From Streptomyces davaonensis JCM 4913 (lineage in GTDB: Bacteria > Actinomycetota > Actinomycetes > Streptomycetales > Streptomycetaceae), in NCBI RefSeq assembly GCF_000349325.1, contig NC_020504.1, positions 682,001-746,000 on the forward strand: 64,000 nucleotides of DNA. The letters are read 5' to 3'. Below are positions 35,032-62,700 of this stretch, one piece after another (positions within the stretch are counted from its first letter, which is position 1; each line of letters opens with the position of its first letter). A program made the translations under genes and the position numbers. Under the pieces are notes generated by a model. It had not been told where the DNA came from, did not search any database, and saw nothing but the letters and a program-made list of their open reading frames with translations.

Positions 35032-36287
35032 GTGCTGATCATGTCAGGCGGCGGACAGTCGGTTTCCGGCGGTGTGGCTCTGTCAGGATCACGGCGGGCC
35101 AGGTCGAGCAGGATCAGGGCGCACAGGGTGGCGCCGACGGCGACTCCCGCGAGGACCGCGCCGAGCGGGAGGTGTTCGAAGAGGACGCCTGCCGCGGCGT
35201 AGGCGACGGGGCTGGCGATGAAGACGGCGGCGCCGAAGACCGGGAGGACGTGGGGGCGCAGATGTTCCGGTGGGCGCAGGGTGAGGAGGGCTACGGCGGG
35301 TGCGGTGACCGCGGGGAGGAACATGCAGGCCGCCGCGACCGTCAGGGCGGTGGTGGCGGCGGGTTGGTCCCAGGGCAGCAGCCACAGGACGAGGGCGGCG
35401 CCCGCGCCGCCATAGGCCGCGAAGCGGGTCGGTGTGACGCGGCGGGCGAGACGGGCGACGATCACGGTGCCGATGGCGGTGCCGCCGCCCCATGCGGCCA
35501 GCAGCAGGCCCGCTATTTCCGGGGCCGCGTCGTAGCGGGCCCTGGCCATGATGGGCAGGGCCAGCAGGACTACGGGCATGAGTGTGCCGTAGCCGAGGGC
35601 TGCCAGTGCCATGGTGCGGAGCACCGGGTCGCGGAAGAGGTAGCGCGCGCCCTCGGTCATTCTGTTCGCCGACAGGGGCTCGGGTTTTCGCTCGCGGCGG
35701 GGCAGGCCGGTCAGGAGGGCTGCCGAGAGGGCGAAGGTGGCCGCGTCGATCCAGAGGACGTGCAGCGCGCCGACCTTGGCCATCAGCAGACCGGCTGCGG
35801 CGGGGCCGACGAAGCGGGCCGATGAGGTGGCCGTCTCGAACAGGGCGTTGCCCGCGGTGACGGCGCCCTCGTCGGAGCCGATGGCCTCGGCCAGCAGCAT
35901 GCGCTGGGCGGACAGGTAGGCGGATGCCACGCAGCCGATCAGGGCGACGATCACCAGCAGCGCCCAGAACGGGAGCAGGCCCGCGAGATACAGCGTGGGC
36001 ACCGCCGCCACCAGCACGGTGTCGGCGATGTCGCCGATGATGGTGACGCGACGGGCGCCCCACCGGGCCACCAGCAGCCCGGCGGGCATGCCCAGCAGGG
36101 GCACCGGCAGGATCTGGATGACGAACACCAGCCCCATCCGGGCCGGTGAACCGGTCGTCATCAGCACGAACCACGGCAGCGCCAGCGTCGTCATCTGGGT
36201 GCCGACCGAGGAGACGAACTCCGCGGCGATGACCCTGCGGAACTGCCAGCTCCGCAGGGGTGGTCGAGGCGCCGGCGCGGTCTTCAC
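35028..36287 (-). CDS. MFS transporter, probable product exporter
   Basis: 419 residues from a GTG start with about 12 hydrophobic segments. Between helices 2 and 3 it reads MPAGLLVARWGARRVTIIGD, a motif-A-like loop. It lies four bases after the P450 stop and overlaps the HAD gene by 4 bases. Its position at the end of a PKS-NRPS operon suggests export of the product or self-resistance (inference). Confidence 0.85.
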   Translation of the reverse strand: MKTAPAPRPPLRSWQFRRVIAAEFVSSVGTQMTTLALPWFVLMTTGSPARMGLVFVIQILPVPLLGMPAGLLVARWGARRVTIIGDIADTVLVAAVPTLYLAGLLPFWALLVIVALIGCVASAYLSAQRMLLAEAIGSDEGAVTAGNALFETATSSARFVGPAAAGLLMAKVGALHVLWIDAATFALSAALLTGLPRRERKPEPLSANRMTEGARYLFRDPVLRTMALAALGYGTLMPVVLLALPIMARARYDAAPEIAGLLLAAWGGGTAIGTVIVARLARRVTPTRFAAYGGAGAALVLWLLPWDQPAATTALTVAAACMFLPAVTAPAVALLTLRPPEHLRPHVLPVFGAAVFIASPVAYAAAGVLFEHLPLGAVLAGVAVGATLCALILLDLARRDPDRATPPETDCPPPDMIST

Positions 36288-36291
36288 AAGG

Positions 36292-37482
36292 TCACCAGGC
36301 CACCGGCAGCTCGTGTACGCCGTAGACGGTCATGTTGGAGCGCATCGGGATCTCGTCCGGCGTCGCCGCGAGGCGCAACTCGGGGAAGCGGCGCAGGAGT
36401 TCGGTGTAGCCGATGCGGAGTTCCAGGCGGGCCAGCTGCTGGCCGAGGCACTGGTGGATGCCGTGGCTGAAGGTGAGGTGGCTGAGGGTGCCCTGGGTGA
36501 CGTCGAGGCGGTCGGGGTCGGTGAACTGCTCCGGGTCGCGGTTGGCGGTGGGGAGGTGGATCAGGACCGTGTCCCCCTTGTGCAGGGTCACTCCGCCGAT
36601 CTCGACGTCCTCGGTGGGGCTGCGCTGCACGCCCACGTGGACGACGGTGAGGTAGCGGAGCAGTTCCTCGACCGCGCCCTCGATCAGCGACTCGTCGGCG
36701 CGCAACAGGGCCATCTGGTCGGGGTTGTTGAGCAGTGCGTAGGTGCCGAGCGAGAGCATGTTGGCGGTGGTCTCGTGTCCGGCGACCAGCAGCAGCAAGG
36801 TGGCGCCGATCGCCTCCGGGAGGCTCATGTCCTCGCCGTTGACCAGCACGCTCAGGACGTCGTCGGCGGGCTCGGCCTGCTTGCGCATGAGGAGTTCGCC
36901 GGTGAGGCCGACGAGGTCCATCAGCGCCGCCTGCGTCTCCTCCGTGGACAGGTCCAGGCGCAGCAGCTTCGCCGAGTTGCCCTCGAACCGCTCCCGGTCC
37001 TCGAACGGCACGCCGAGCAGCTCGCAGATCACCTGCGAGGACACCGGCACCGAGTAGTCCGCGACCAGGTCGGCGGGCGCGCCCTTGCGCAGCATCGCCT
37101 CGGCGTACTGCGCGGTGATCTCCTCGATGCGCGGGGTGAGCGCGCGCATCCGGCGCAGGGTGAACTGGCCGGCCAGGAGCTTGCGGAACTTGGTGTGCTC
37201 CGGCGGGTCCATGTGCTCGAACAGGCCCGGGATGCCCTCCCCCATGTCCTGCGCGCGGTCGGAGGGGAACGCCAGGTGCTTGTGCGTGGCGGCCGAGCTG
37301 AACCGCTTGTCGGAGAGGATCTCCCGGCCGTACTGGTAACTGGTGACGAGCCAGCCCTCGTGGCCGTCGGGGAAGGCCATCCGGCAGATCGGGCCCTCGG
37401 CGCGCAGCACCTGGGGCGGGTCGAACGGGCGCTCCCGGAGCGTGGGCAGGCCGTTGGTGATGGGGCAGGTCTTCTCCGTCAT
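36292..37482 (-). CDS. Cytochrome P450, tailoring enzyme
   Basis: 396 residues from ATG 37482, with AAGGA five bases upstream; an in-frame ATG at 37494 is also possible. Hallmarks: I-helix LLVAGHETTAN (about 232), ExxR in EELLR, and the heme loop FSHGIHQCLGQQLA with the ligand Cys at about 342. It is a soluble bacterial class I P450 that would need ferredoxin and reductase from elsewhere, as none is in the window. It lies 65 bases after NRPS-2 and is probably an oxidative tailoring step on the hybrid product. Confidence 0.92.
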   Translation of the reverse strand: MTEKTCPITNGLPTLRERPFDPPQVLRAEGPICRMAFPDGHEGWLVTSYQYGREILSDKRFSSAATHKHLAFPSDRAQDMGEGIPGLFEHMDPPEHTKFRKLLAGQFTLRRMRALTPRIEEITAQYAEAMLRKGAPADLVADYSVPVSSQVICELLGVPFEDRERFEGNSAKLLRLDLSTEETQAALMDLVGLTGELLMRKQAEPADDVLSVLVNGEDMSLPEAIGATLLLLVAGHETTANMLSLGTYALLNNPDQMALLRADESLIEGAVEELLRYLTVVHVGVQRSPTEDVEIGGVTLHKGDTVLIHLPTANRDPEQFTDPDRLDVTQGTLSHLTFSHGIHQCLGQQLARLELRIGYTELLRRFPELRLAATPDEIPMRSNMTVYGVHELPVAW

Positions 37483-37547
37483 GTCTTCCTTCATTTCGCG
37501 GTCGGCTTCCTTCGTTTCGCGGTCGGTGGGGCGGGTCGCGTGCGGGA

Positions 37548-46805
<9,258 letters not shown>

Positions 46806-46883
46806 GCGTCGTTCTCCTGCTCGTCGGTCTCGGCGGCGGACGCCGCGCCGGTTGCTCGGGTTGGTCCCTGACTGGGGGCGGGG

Positions 46884-47614
46884 TCAGCCCATGCCGCCGT
46901 CGATCCGGAAAGTGCCTCCGGTGATGTATCCGGCGCGGTCCGACACCAGGAAGGAGACGAGGTCGGCGACCTCCTCCGGGCGGCCGAACCGGCCGAGCGC
47001 GATGCGCCGCGCGAATTCGTCCCGCACGTTCTCGGGCAGGGCGAGCACCGGATCGGTGGTGATGAACCCGGGTGCCACCACGTTCGCGCGGATCCCGTAA
47101 CGGCCCACCTCACGCGCCAGTGAGCGGGTGAAGCCGATGATCCCCGCCTTGGAGGCGGCGTAGTTGGTCTGGCCGGGGTTGCCGTGCAGTCCGGCTACGG
47201 AGGACAGGGCGACGATCACGCCCCGGCGGCGCCTGACCATGCCTTCGATGGCGGAGCGGCAGACGTGATAGACGCCGTCGAGATTGGTGCGCAGTACGTC
47301 GTGCCAGTCGTCGTCCTCCATCACGGTCAGCGGGTTGTCCCGCAGCACCGCGGCCGAGGCCACGACCGCGTCGAGCGGGCCGAGCGTGTTCTCGGCCTCC
47401 TCGACCAGTTCGTCCACGGCTGCCGGGTCGGAGACGTCGGCGCGGCGGACGCAGGTGCGCCGGCCGAGTCCGCCGATCTCCTTCTCCAGCTCGCGGGCGG
47501 CGTCGTCGCGGGAGGCGTAGCACAGCGCGATGTCGAAGCCATCCTTGGCCAGTCGTACGGCGATGGCCCGCCCGATGCCGCGGGAGGCACCGGTGACCAG
47601 GGCGACCGGGGCGC

Positions 47615-47618
<4 letters not shown>
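46884..47618 (-). CDS. Stand-alone FabG-like ketoreductase (SDR) in the PKS-NRPS operon
   Basis: 244 residues, a classical short-chain dehydrogenase: cofactor loop TGASRGIGRA, catalytic Ser in ALSSVAG, YxxxK as YAASKAG, and an NVVAPGFI segment. It is like 3-oxoacyl-ACP reductases. The ATG overlaps the PKS3 stop (ATGA), and NRPS-2 starts 78 bases later. Placement inside the assembly line suggests reduction in trans, possibly of the beta-keto group left by PKS2, which lacks a KR. This is inference; precursor supply is an alternative. Confidence 0.88.
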
Positions 47619-53155
<5,537 letters not shown>

Positions 53156-53159
53156 GTGG

Positions 53160-56491
<3,332 letters not shown>

Positions 56492-56495
<4 letters not shown>

Positions 56496-59400
56496 GGCCG
56501 GCCCTCTCCCTGCGTGGCCGGCGGTTCCTCGCCGGCCACGGCATCGCCCAGCTGCGCCAGTACGTCGGCGGCGGCGCTGTCGTCGGCGCGTCGACGACGG
56601 CGGATCGGCGCGGTTCGCGCGCTCGGGGCGCTCGCGGTGCCCTCTGCGGGCCCGGCGTCGTCGCCGGAGGCGAGCCGTTCGAGTACGCCTTCCGCGACGG
56701 AGCGGATGGTGGCGCCGCCGAGGAAGTCGGTGATCGGCAGCGTGACCTGGAGCCGGTTCTGGATGTCGTTGCGCAGTTCGACGGCCATCAGCGAGTCCAG
56801 CCCGAGACCGGTCAGCGGCTCGTCCACACCGGCGGAGGCGGACGCCGAGCCGAGGACGTTCTGCACGCCGAGGACGAACTGTGCGGTGAGCGTGGGCAGC
56901 CGCTCCGCCTCGGCCAGGTTCAGCAGTTCCTCGGCGGTGGGGATGGGGCTGTTGCGGCGCCTGCCGCGGCGGCGGGCCGGGGCAGCCGTGGGCTCCTGCC
57001 GGGGGGCTTCGGCGTCGGCGGGGGCCTCGGTGGGGGCGTCGGTGCGGTGCCAGGGCCGAGGCGGTTCCCAGCACTCGGTGGGGTCGAAGGGGTAGGTGGG
57101 CAGCGCGGTCCTGGCCCGGGTGTAGTCGCGGTCGAAGCCGGCCCAGTCGATCCCGGCGCCGCGCGCGTAGAGGGCCGCGACCGTCGGGAGCAGGACCTCC
57201 CAGTCGTCGGTCTTCGGGCGCAGGCTGGGCAGCAGGAGGTCGTCGTGGTCGGGCGGCAGGGCGTCGCTGACCAGTCCGAGCAGCGTGGGCGCGGGACCGA
57301 CCTCCAGGAAGGCCCGGTATCCCAGATCGTGCAGGGTCCGCACGCCGTCGGAGAAACGCACGGTGTGCCGCACGTGACGGCACCAGTGCTCGGCGTCCGG
57401 GGCCTGGTCCCAGGGCCACAGGTCGCCGGTGACGTTGGAGACCAGCGGGATGGCCGGGGCCCTGAAGGCGATCTTCTGGGCGGCCCTGCGCAGGGGGTCA
57501 AGCACCGGGTCCATGAGCGGCGAGTGGCCCGCGGAGGCGATGTGCAGCGGCTTGGCGGTGATGCCGCGCGCCGTGAACTCGGCGCATATCTCCTCGACCA
57601 GGTCCCGCTCCCCGGAGATGGTCGTGTTGGCCGGGCCGTTGACGGCGGCGATCGAGATCCGGTCGAGGTCGTCCGCGATCCGCGCCGCCACCTCGGCCTC
57701 CGGCGCGAACACCGCCGCCATCGTGCCCGGCTTGCAGAACTGCTCGATGATGCGGGCCCGTTCGACGGTGAACGCCAGGCCGTCCTCCAGGGACATGGCG
57801 CCCGCCACACAGGCGGCCACGCACTCGCCGAAGCTGTGGCCGATGACGGCGGCCGGTTCCACCCCCCAGGACCGCCACAGCTGCGCCATCGCGTACTCCA
57901 CGGCGAACGTGGCCGGTTGGGCGTAGGCGGTGTCGTTGATCCGGTCGTCCGCCGGGTCGTCCGGGAACAGCACGGACAGCAACGGCCGTTCCAGCTGCGG
58001 CCGGAGGATCTCGGCGCAGGCGTCGAGGGTCCGGCGGAAGGTGGGCTGGGTCTCGTAGAGGCGGCGTGTCATGCCGGCGCGCTGGGCGCCCTGGCCGGTG
58101 AAGAGGAAGGCGACCTCGGTGTCCTCGGCCTCGTCGTGGGCCAGTCCGGGACCGTCCTCGCCGCGCAGGAAGGCGTCCAGCCGGTCGGCGACCTCCTCGC
58201 GGGTCGCGCCGACGGTGGCGAGCCGGTGCCGGAAGTGCGAGCGGCCGGTGCCGGCGGAGTGGCACAGGTCGGCGAGCGGGGCGTCGTCCGTCGCGCGGAG
58301 CCGGTCCCGGTAGCGGCGCGCGAGGCTCTCCAGGGCGGTCTCGGTCCTCGCGGACAAGGGGAGGACCGACGCGGGGCGGAGCTCGTCGCGGGCAACCGCG
58401 GGGGCGCTCCTGGCCTGCTCCAGGATCAGATGCGCGTTGGTGCCGCTGAGCCCGAAGCTGCTCACGGCGGCGAAGCGCGGCGAGTCGTCCGGCTCGGGCC
58501 AGTCGGTGACCCGGGTGGGCACCGTGAACGTCGTGCCCTCGAAGGAGATGTTCGAGTTCAGGCGGGTGAAGTGGAGGTTGGGCGGGATCGTGCCGTGGGC
58601 CAGGCACAGGGCGGCCTTGATCAGTCCGGCGGCACCGGCCGCGGCCTCCAGGTGACCGAAGTTGGTCTTCACGGCGCCGAGGTACACCGGCGGGCCGTCG
58701 GGCCGCCCGTAGACGTCGGCGAGCGACTCGGCCTCGATGGGGTCACCGAGCCGGGTGCCGGTGCCGTGCGTCTCGATCAGGCCCACCTGGTGCGGTGCGA
58801 CGCCGCCGGCGGCGAGGGCGGCCCGGTACACCTCGCGCTGGGCGGCGCCGTTGGGGGCGGTGATGCCGGAGCTGCGGCCGTCCTGGCCGACCGCTCCCCC
58901 GCGGACCATGGCGAGCACGCGGTCACCGTCGCGCAGCGCGTCGGAGAGCCGTTTGAGGACGACGACCCCGCACCCCTCGCCCCGTACATAGCCGTCCGCG
59001 TCGTCGGAGAAGGTGCTCGCGCAGCCCTTACGGGACACCGAGCCGAACGCCGACTGGGAGATCAGCAGCACCGGGGACAGCACCACGTTGACGCCGCCGG
59101 CCAGCGCCGTGTCGCACTCCCCCGTGCGCAGGCTCTGGCAGGCCTGGTGCACCGCGACCAGGGACGAGGAACAGGCGGTGTCGAGGGCCACGTTGGGGCC
59201 GCGCAGATCGAGGAGGTAGGCGATACGCCCGGGGATGAAGCTGAGTGCGGCGCCGGAACTGGTGTAGGCGGTGACGTCCTCGGGGTAGCGGATCCGGGAT
59301 GCCACATGGTCGGAGCTGGCCACGCCCATGAACACACCGGTCCGGCTGCCCGCCAGGCCGGAAGGGGCCTGCCCCGCGTTCTCCAGCGCCTCCCAGGCCA

Positions 59401-59794
59401 CTTCCAGTGTCAGCCGCTGATGCGGGTCCATGGCCAGAGCCTCGCGCCGGGAGATCCCGAAGAAGTCGTGGTCGAACCGGTCGATACGGTCCAGGAATCC
59501 GCCGCTGCGGGTGTTGATCACACCCGTCCTGCCGCGTTCCTCGTCGTAGAAGGCCTCGTTGTCCCACCGGTCCGCCGGGATGTCGCGGACGGCGTCGACC
59601 CCGTCGGTGAGCAACTGCCAGTAGGTGTCGGGGTCGTTGACGCCGCCGGGGAACCGGCAGCCCACGCCCACGATGGCGATCGGCTCGCTGCCCGCGCGCT
59701 CGTACTCCTCGATCCGGCGCTGGAGCCGCTCCATGGTCAGATAGGCGCGCCTGAGGGTATCGGCCGAAGTGCCGCCCTGTCCCGGTCCCGTCAT
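56492..59794 (-). CDS. PKS2: KS-AT-ACP module without reductive domains
   Basis: 1100 residues. The N-terminal helix (about 15-35, LRRAYLTMERLQRRIEEYERA) is a class I coiled-coil docking segment. KS (about 37-460) has Cys in TACSSSL (about 205), HGTGT and NFGHLE. AT (about 560-860) has GHSFGE, but the usual HAFH/YASH position reads ASAGHS, so malonyl cannot be called safely; xAGH patterns have been linked to other extender units. ACP (about 970-1045) has GLDSLMAV. With no KR the product keeps a beta-ketone unless the FabG-like enzyme reduces it. The start and stop overlap PKS1 and NRPS-1 by 4 bases each. Confidence 0.92.
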
Positions 59795-62700
59795 CGCAGA
59801 CCCCCTTCGTCGATCTGGTTCGTCTTGGCCAGCAGCAGCGCTTCGAGCTCGGCGGCCGACATCGTGTCGAGGTCCGGCGACCCGTCGTCGCCGGCGGGTT
59901 CCGGGGCGGCGGGTACGGGCGGGGGCGCGGCCGGGACGACCGACTCCAGGTCGATCTCCAGCTCGATCTCCATGCGCTCGGCGAGGAAGGGCACGAGCTT
60001 GTCGATTGCCGGGAAGCGCCAGGTGACGGTGGTCGGCAGGGACACCCCGAGGGAGGTTTCCAAGCCCATGCGCAGTTCCAGGGCGAGCAGCGAGTCGAAG
60101 CCCATGGCGGTGAACGGGGCGCTGGTGTCGACGGTCGCCGGTTCGGCGCCCACGACGCGTGCGGCCAAGGCGCGGCAGTGGTCGATGAGCACCGCCCTGC
60201 GGCGGCGCCCGGGTTCGACGGCGAGCATCCGGCGTCGTACGTCGTCCTGCCCGCGCGGTCCGGCTTCGGCGCGCCCGGAATCGTCCGCGAGGGTGCCCAG
60301 CAGGCCACCGCCGGTGTGGCCGCTCAGCCCGTCGCGGTCCACCGGCAGCACGCAGAGCTGGGTCGCGGAACCGCGCAACAGCAGGTCCAAGGTGGCGATG
60401 CCCTGCTCGGGGCTGATGCTCCGCACACCGCGGGCCGACAGGGCGGCGCCGCGGTCGGGCCGGGCCGCCAGACCGATCTCGGCCCAGGGGCCCCAGTCGA
60501 TGCTCAGCGCGGGCAGGCCGAGCGACCTGCGGTGGTGGGCGAGGGCGTCGACGAAGGCGCTCGCGGCGGCGTAGTTGCCCTGGCCGGGAGAGCCGAGGAC
60601 CGCCGCCGCGGAGGAGTACAGGACGAAGAAGTCCAGGTCGCGCCCGGCCGTGGCGCGGTGCAGATGCCAGGCGGCGACGGACTTGGGCGCGGCGACGGCA
60701 CGGAACCGGTCCGGGTCGAGTCCGGTCAGCAGCCCGTCGTCGAGGACGCCGGCGGCGTGTACGACGCCGGCCAGCGGCGGCATGTCGGCGTCGATCCGGG
60801 CCAGCACGTCCGCCACGTCGTCGTGCCGGGACAGATCGGCGCGGAGGGTGCTCACCTCCGCCGAGCCGCGCAGTTCGGTGACGGCCCGCTCGGCCTCGGT
60901 CGACGGCGCACTGCGACCGACCAGCACCAGGTGCCGAGCGCCTTGAGCCACCAGATAGCGCGCGGTCTCCAGCCCGAGAGCGCCCAGACCACCGGTGATC
61001 AGATAGCTCGCGTCAGGCCGGACGGGGGCCGACTCCGGTCCCTTGGCGATCAGTTGACGCTTCTCGGGCCGGAGCACCAGCTTGCCGATGTGCTGGGCCC
61101 TGGCCATCGTGGCGAACGCGGAGGCTGCCTCGCCGTACGCATGGACGGTCACCGGCAGCGCGGTGAACTCCCCTCGCTGGAAGCCCTGTCCGACCTCGTC
61201 GAGGAGTTCGGCGATCAGACCGTCCCGCTCACGGATGGTCTGCTCCAGGTCTACGGCGAAGAAGGCCCGGTTGTCCTTGAAGAAGCCCAGGCCGATGTGG
61301 CTGTCGTCGAAGATGTCGCGCTTGCCGATCTCCACGAACCGCCCGCCGGGGGCGAGCAGTCGCATGCTGCGGATCAGCGCCTCACCGGTCGTCGAGTTGA
61401 GGACCACATCGACGCCCCGTCCGTCGGTGGCACTCGTGATCTCGTCGGCGAAGGCCAGGGAGCGGGAGTCCATCACGTGTTCCACACCCAGCGAGCGCAA
61501 CAGGTCCCGCTTCTCCTCGCTGCCCGCGGTGGCGAAGACCTGGGCCCCGCACCGCTGGGCCACCTGGAGGGCGGCGAGGCCGACTCCCCCGGTCGCGGAG
61601 TGGATGAGCACCGTCTCGCCCTTGCGAAGGCGGGCCAGTTGCTCCAGGGCGTGGACGGCGGTGAGGAACGCGATGGGCACGGCGGCGGCCTGTTCGGGGG
61701 TGAGCCCCTGAGGCTGCCGGGTGACCAGCGCGCCGCTGACGGTGGTGAAGGCCGCCATGCCGTGCGCGCCGACCGCCATCACCGCGTCGCCCACCCGGAC
61801 CTGGGTCACTCCCTCGCCCACCGCGCTGACCCGGCCCGCGCACTCGGCGCCCAGCGGCACGATGCCCTCGGCGCCCGGGTAGGTGTTCATGGCCTTGAGC
61901 ACATCGCTGAAGTTCAGCCCGGCCGCGGCCACTTCGATCTCCACCTGGCCGGGGCCGGGCGGAGTCCGGTGCCAATGGGTGGGTCGCAGGCTCGACAGCA
62001 TGCCCGGACGCGCCGCCAGGATGCGGTGGTTGCCGTCGCGGGCGGGGTCGAAGGGCCAGCGTGGTACCTGCTCCCCAGCCACACTGCCGCCCGTCCAGGG
62101 CCGCAGCGCCGGAGTGCGGCGGGTTCCGGCACGCAGGGCGACCTGGTCGTCGTCGCCGGGGCGCAGCAGCTCGTCCACGATCCGCTCGGCCTCGCCCTGG
62201 GGGCGGGCCGGATCCAAGTCGACGATGACCGGGCGCAGTTCCCCGTGCTCCAGCTTCGCGACCCGGGCCAGGCCCCACAACGCGGCCTGGGCGACGGCGG
62301 TCCGGTCACCCTCCTCTGCCTGCTGTGCGCCTCGGGTGAGGAGCACCAGGCGGGGCGCTGAATCCAGCGGGGCGAGTTGCTGTACAAGACGCAGAGCGGG
62401 GACGCAGGCGGCGTCATGCGCGGCGAGGAGCTGCTCGGGGGTGGCGTCCTCGGTGAGGTCGAGGTCCAGGGCCCGGGCGTCCACGATCCCGTCCAGGCCG
62501 TCCCCGAAGTCGGCCAGCAGGGCGGCGAGATGCTCCGGGCTGTCGGGGTCGATCTCGTAACGGCCGGGTTCCGTCACGCGGTAGGCGGGCCCGGCGGTGA
62601 CGGTCGCACAGGTGCCGCCGCGTGCGGCGAGCGCGGCGGCGATTCCGGCGCCCACGCCACCCCGGTCCGCGAACAGCAGCCACCGCCCGGCCCGGCCCTC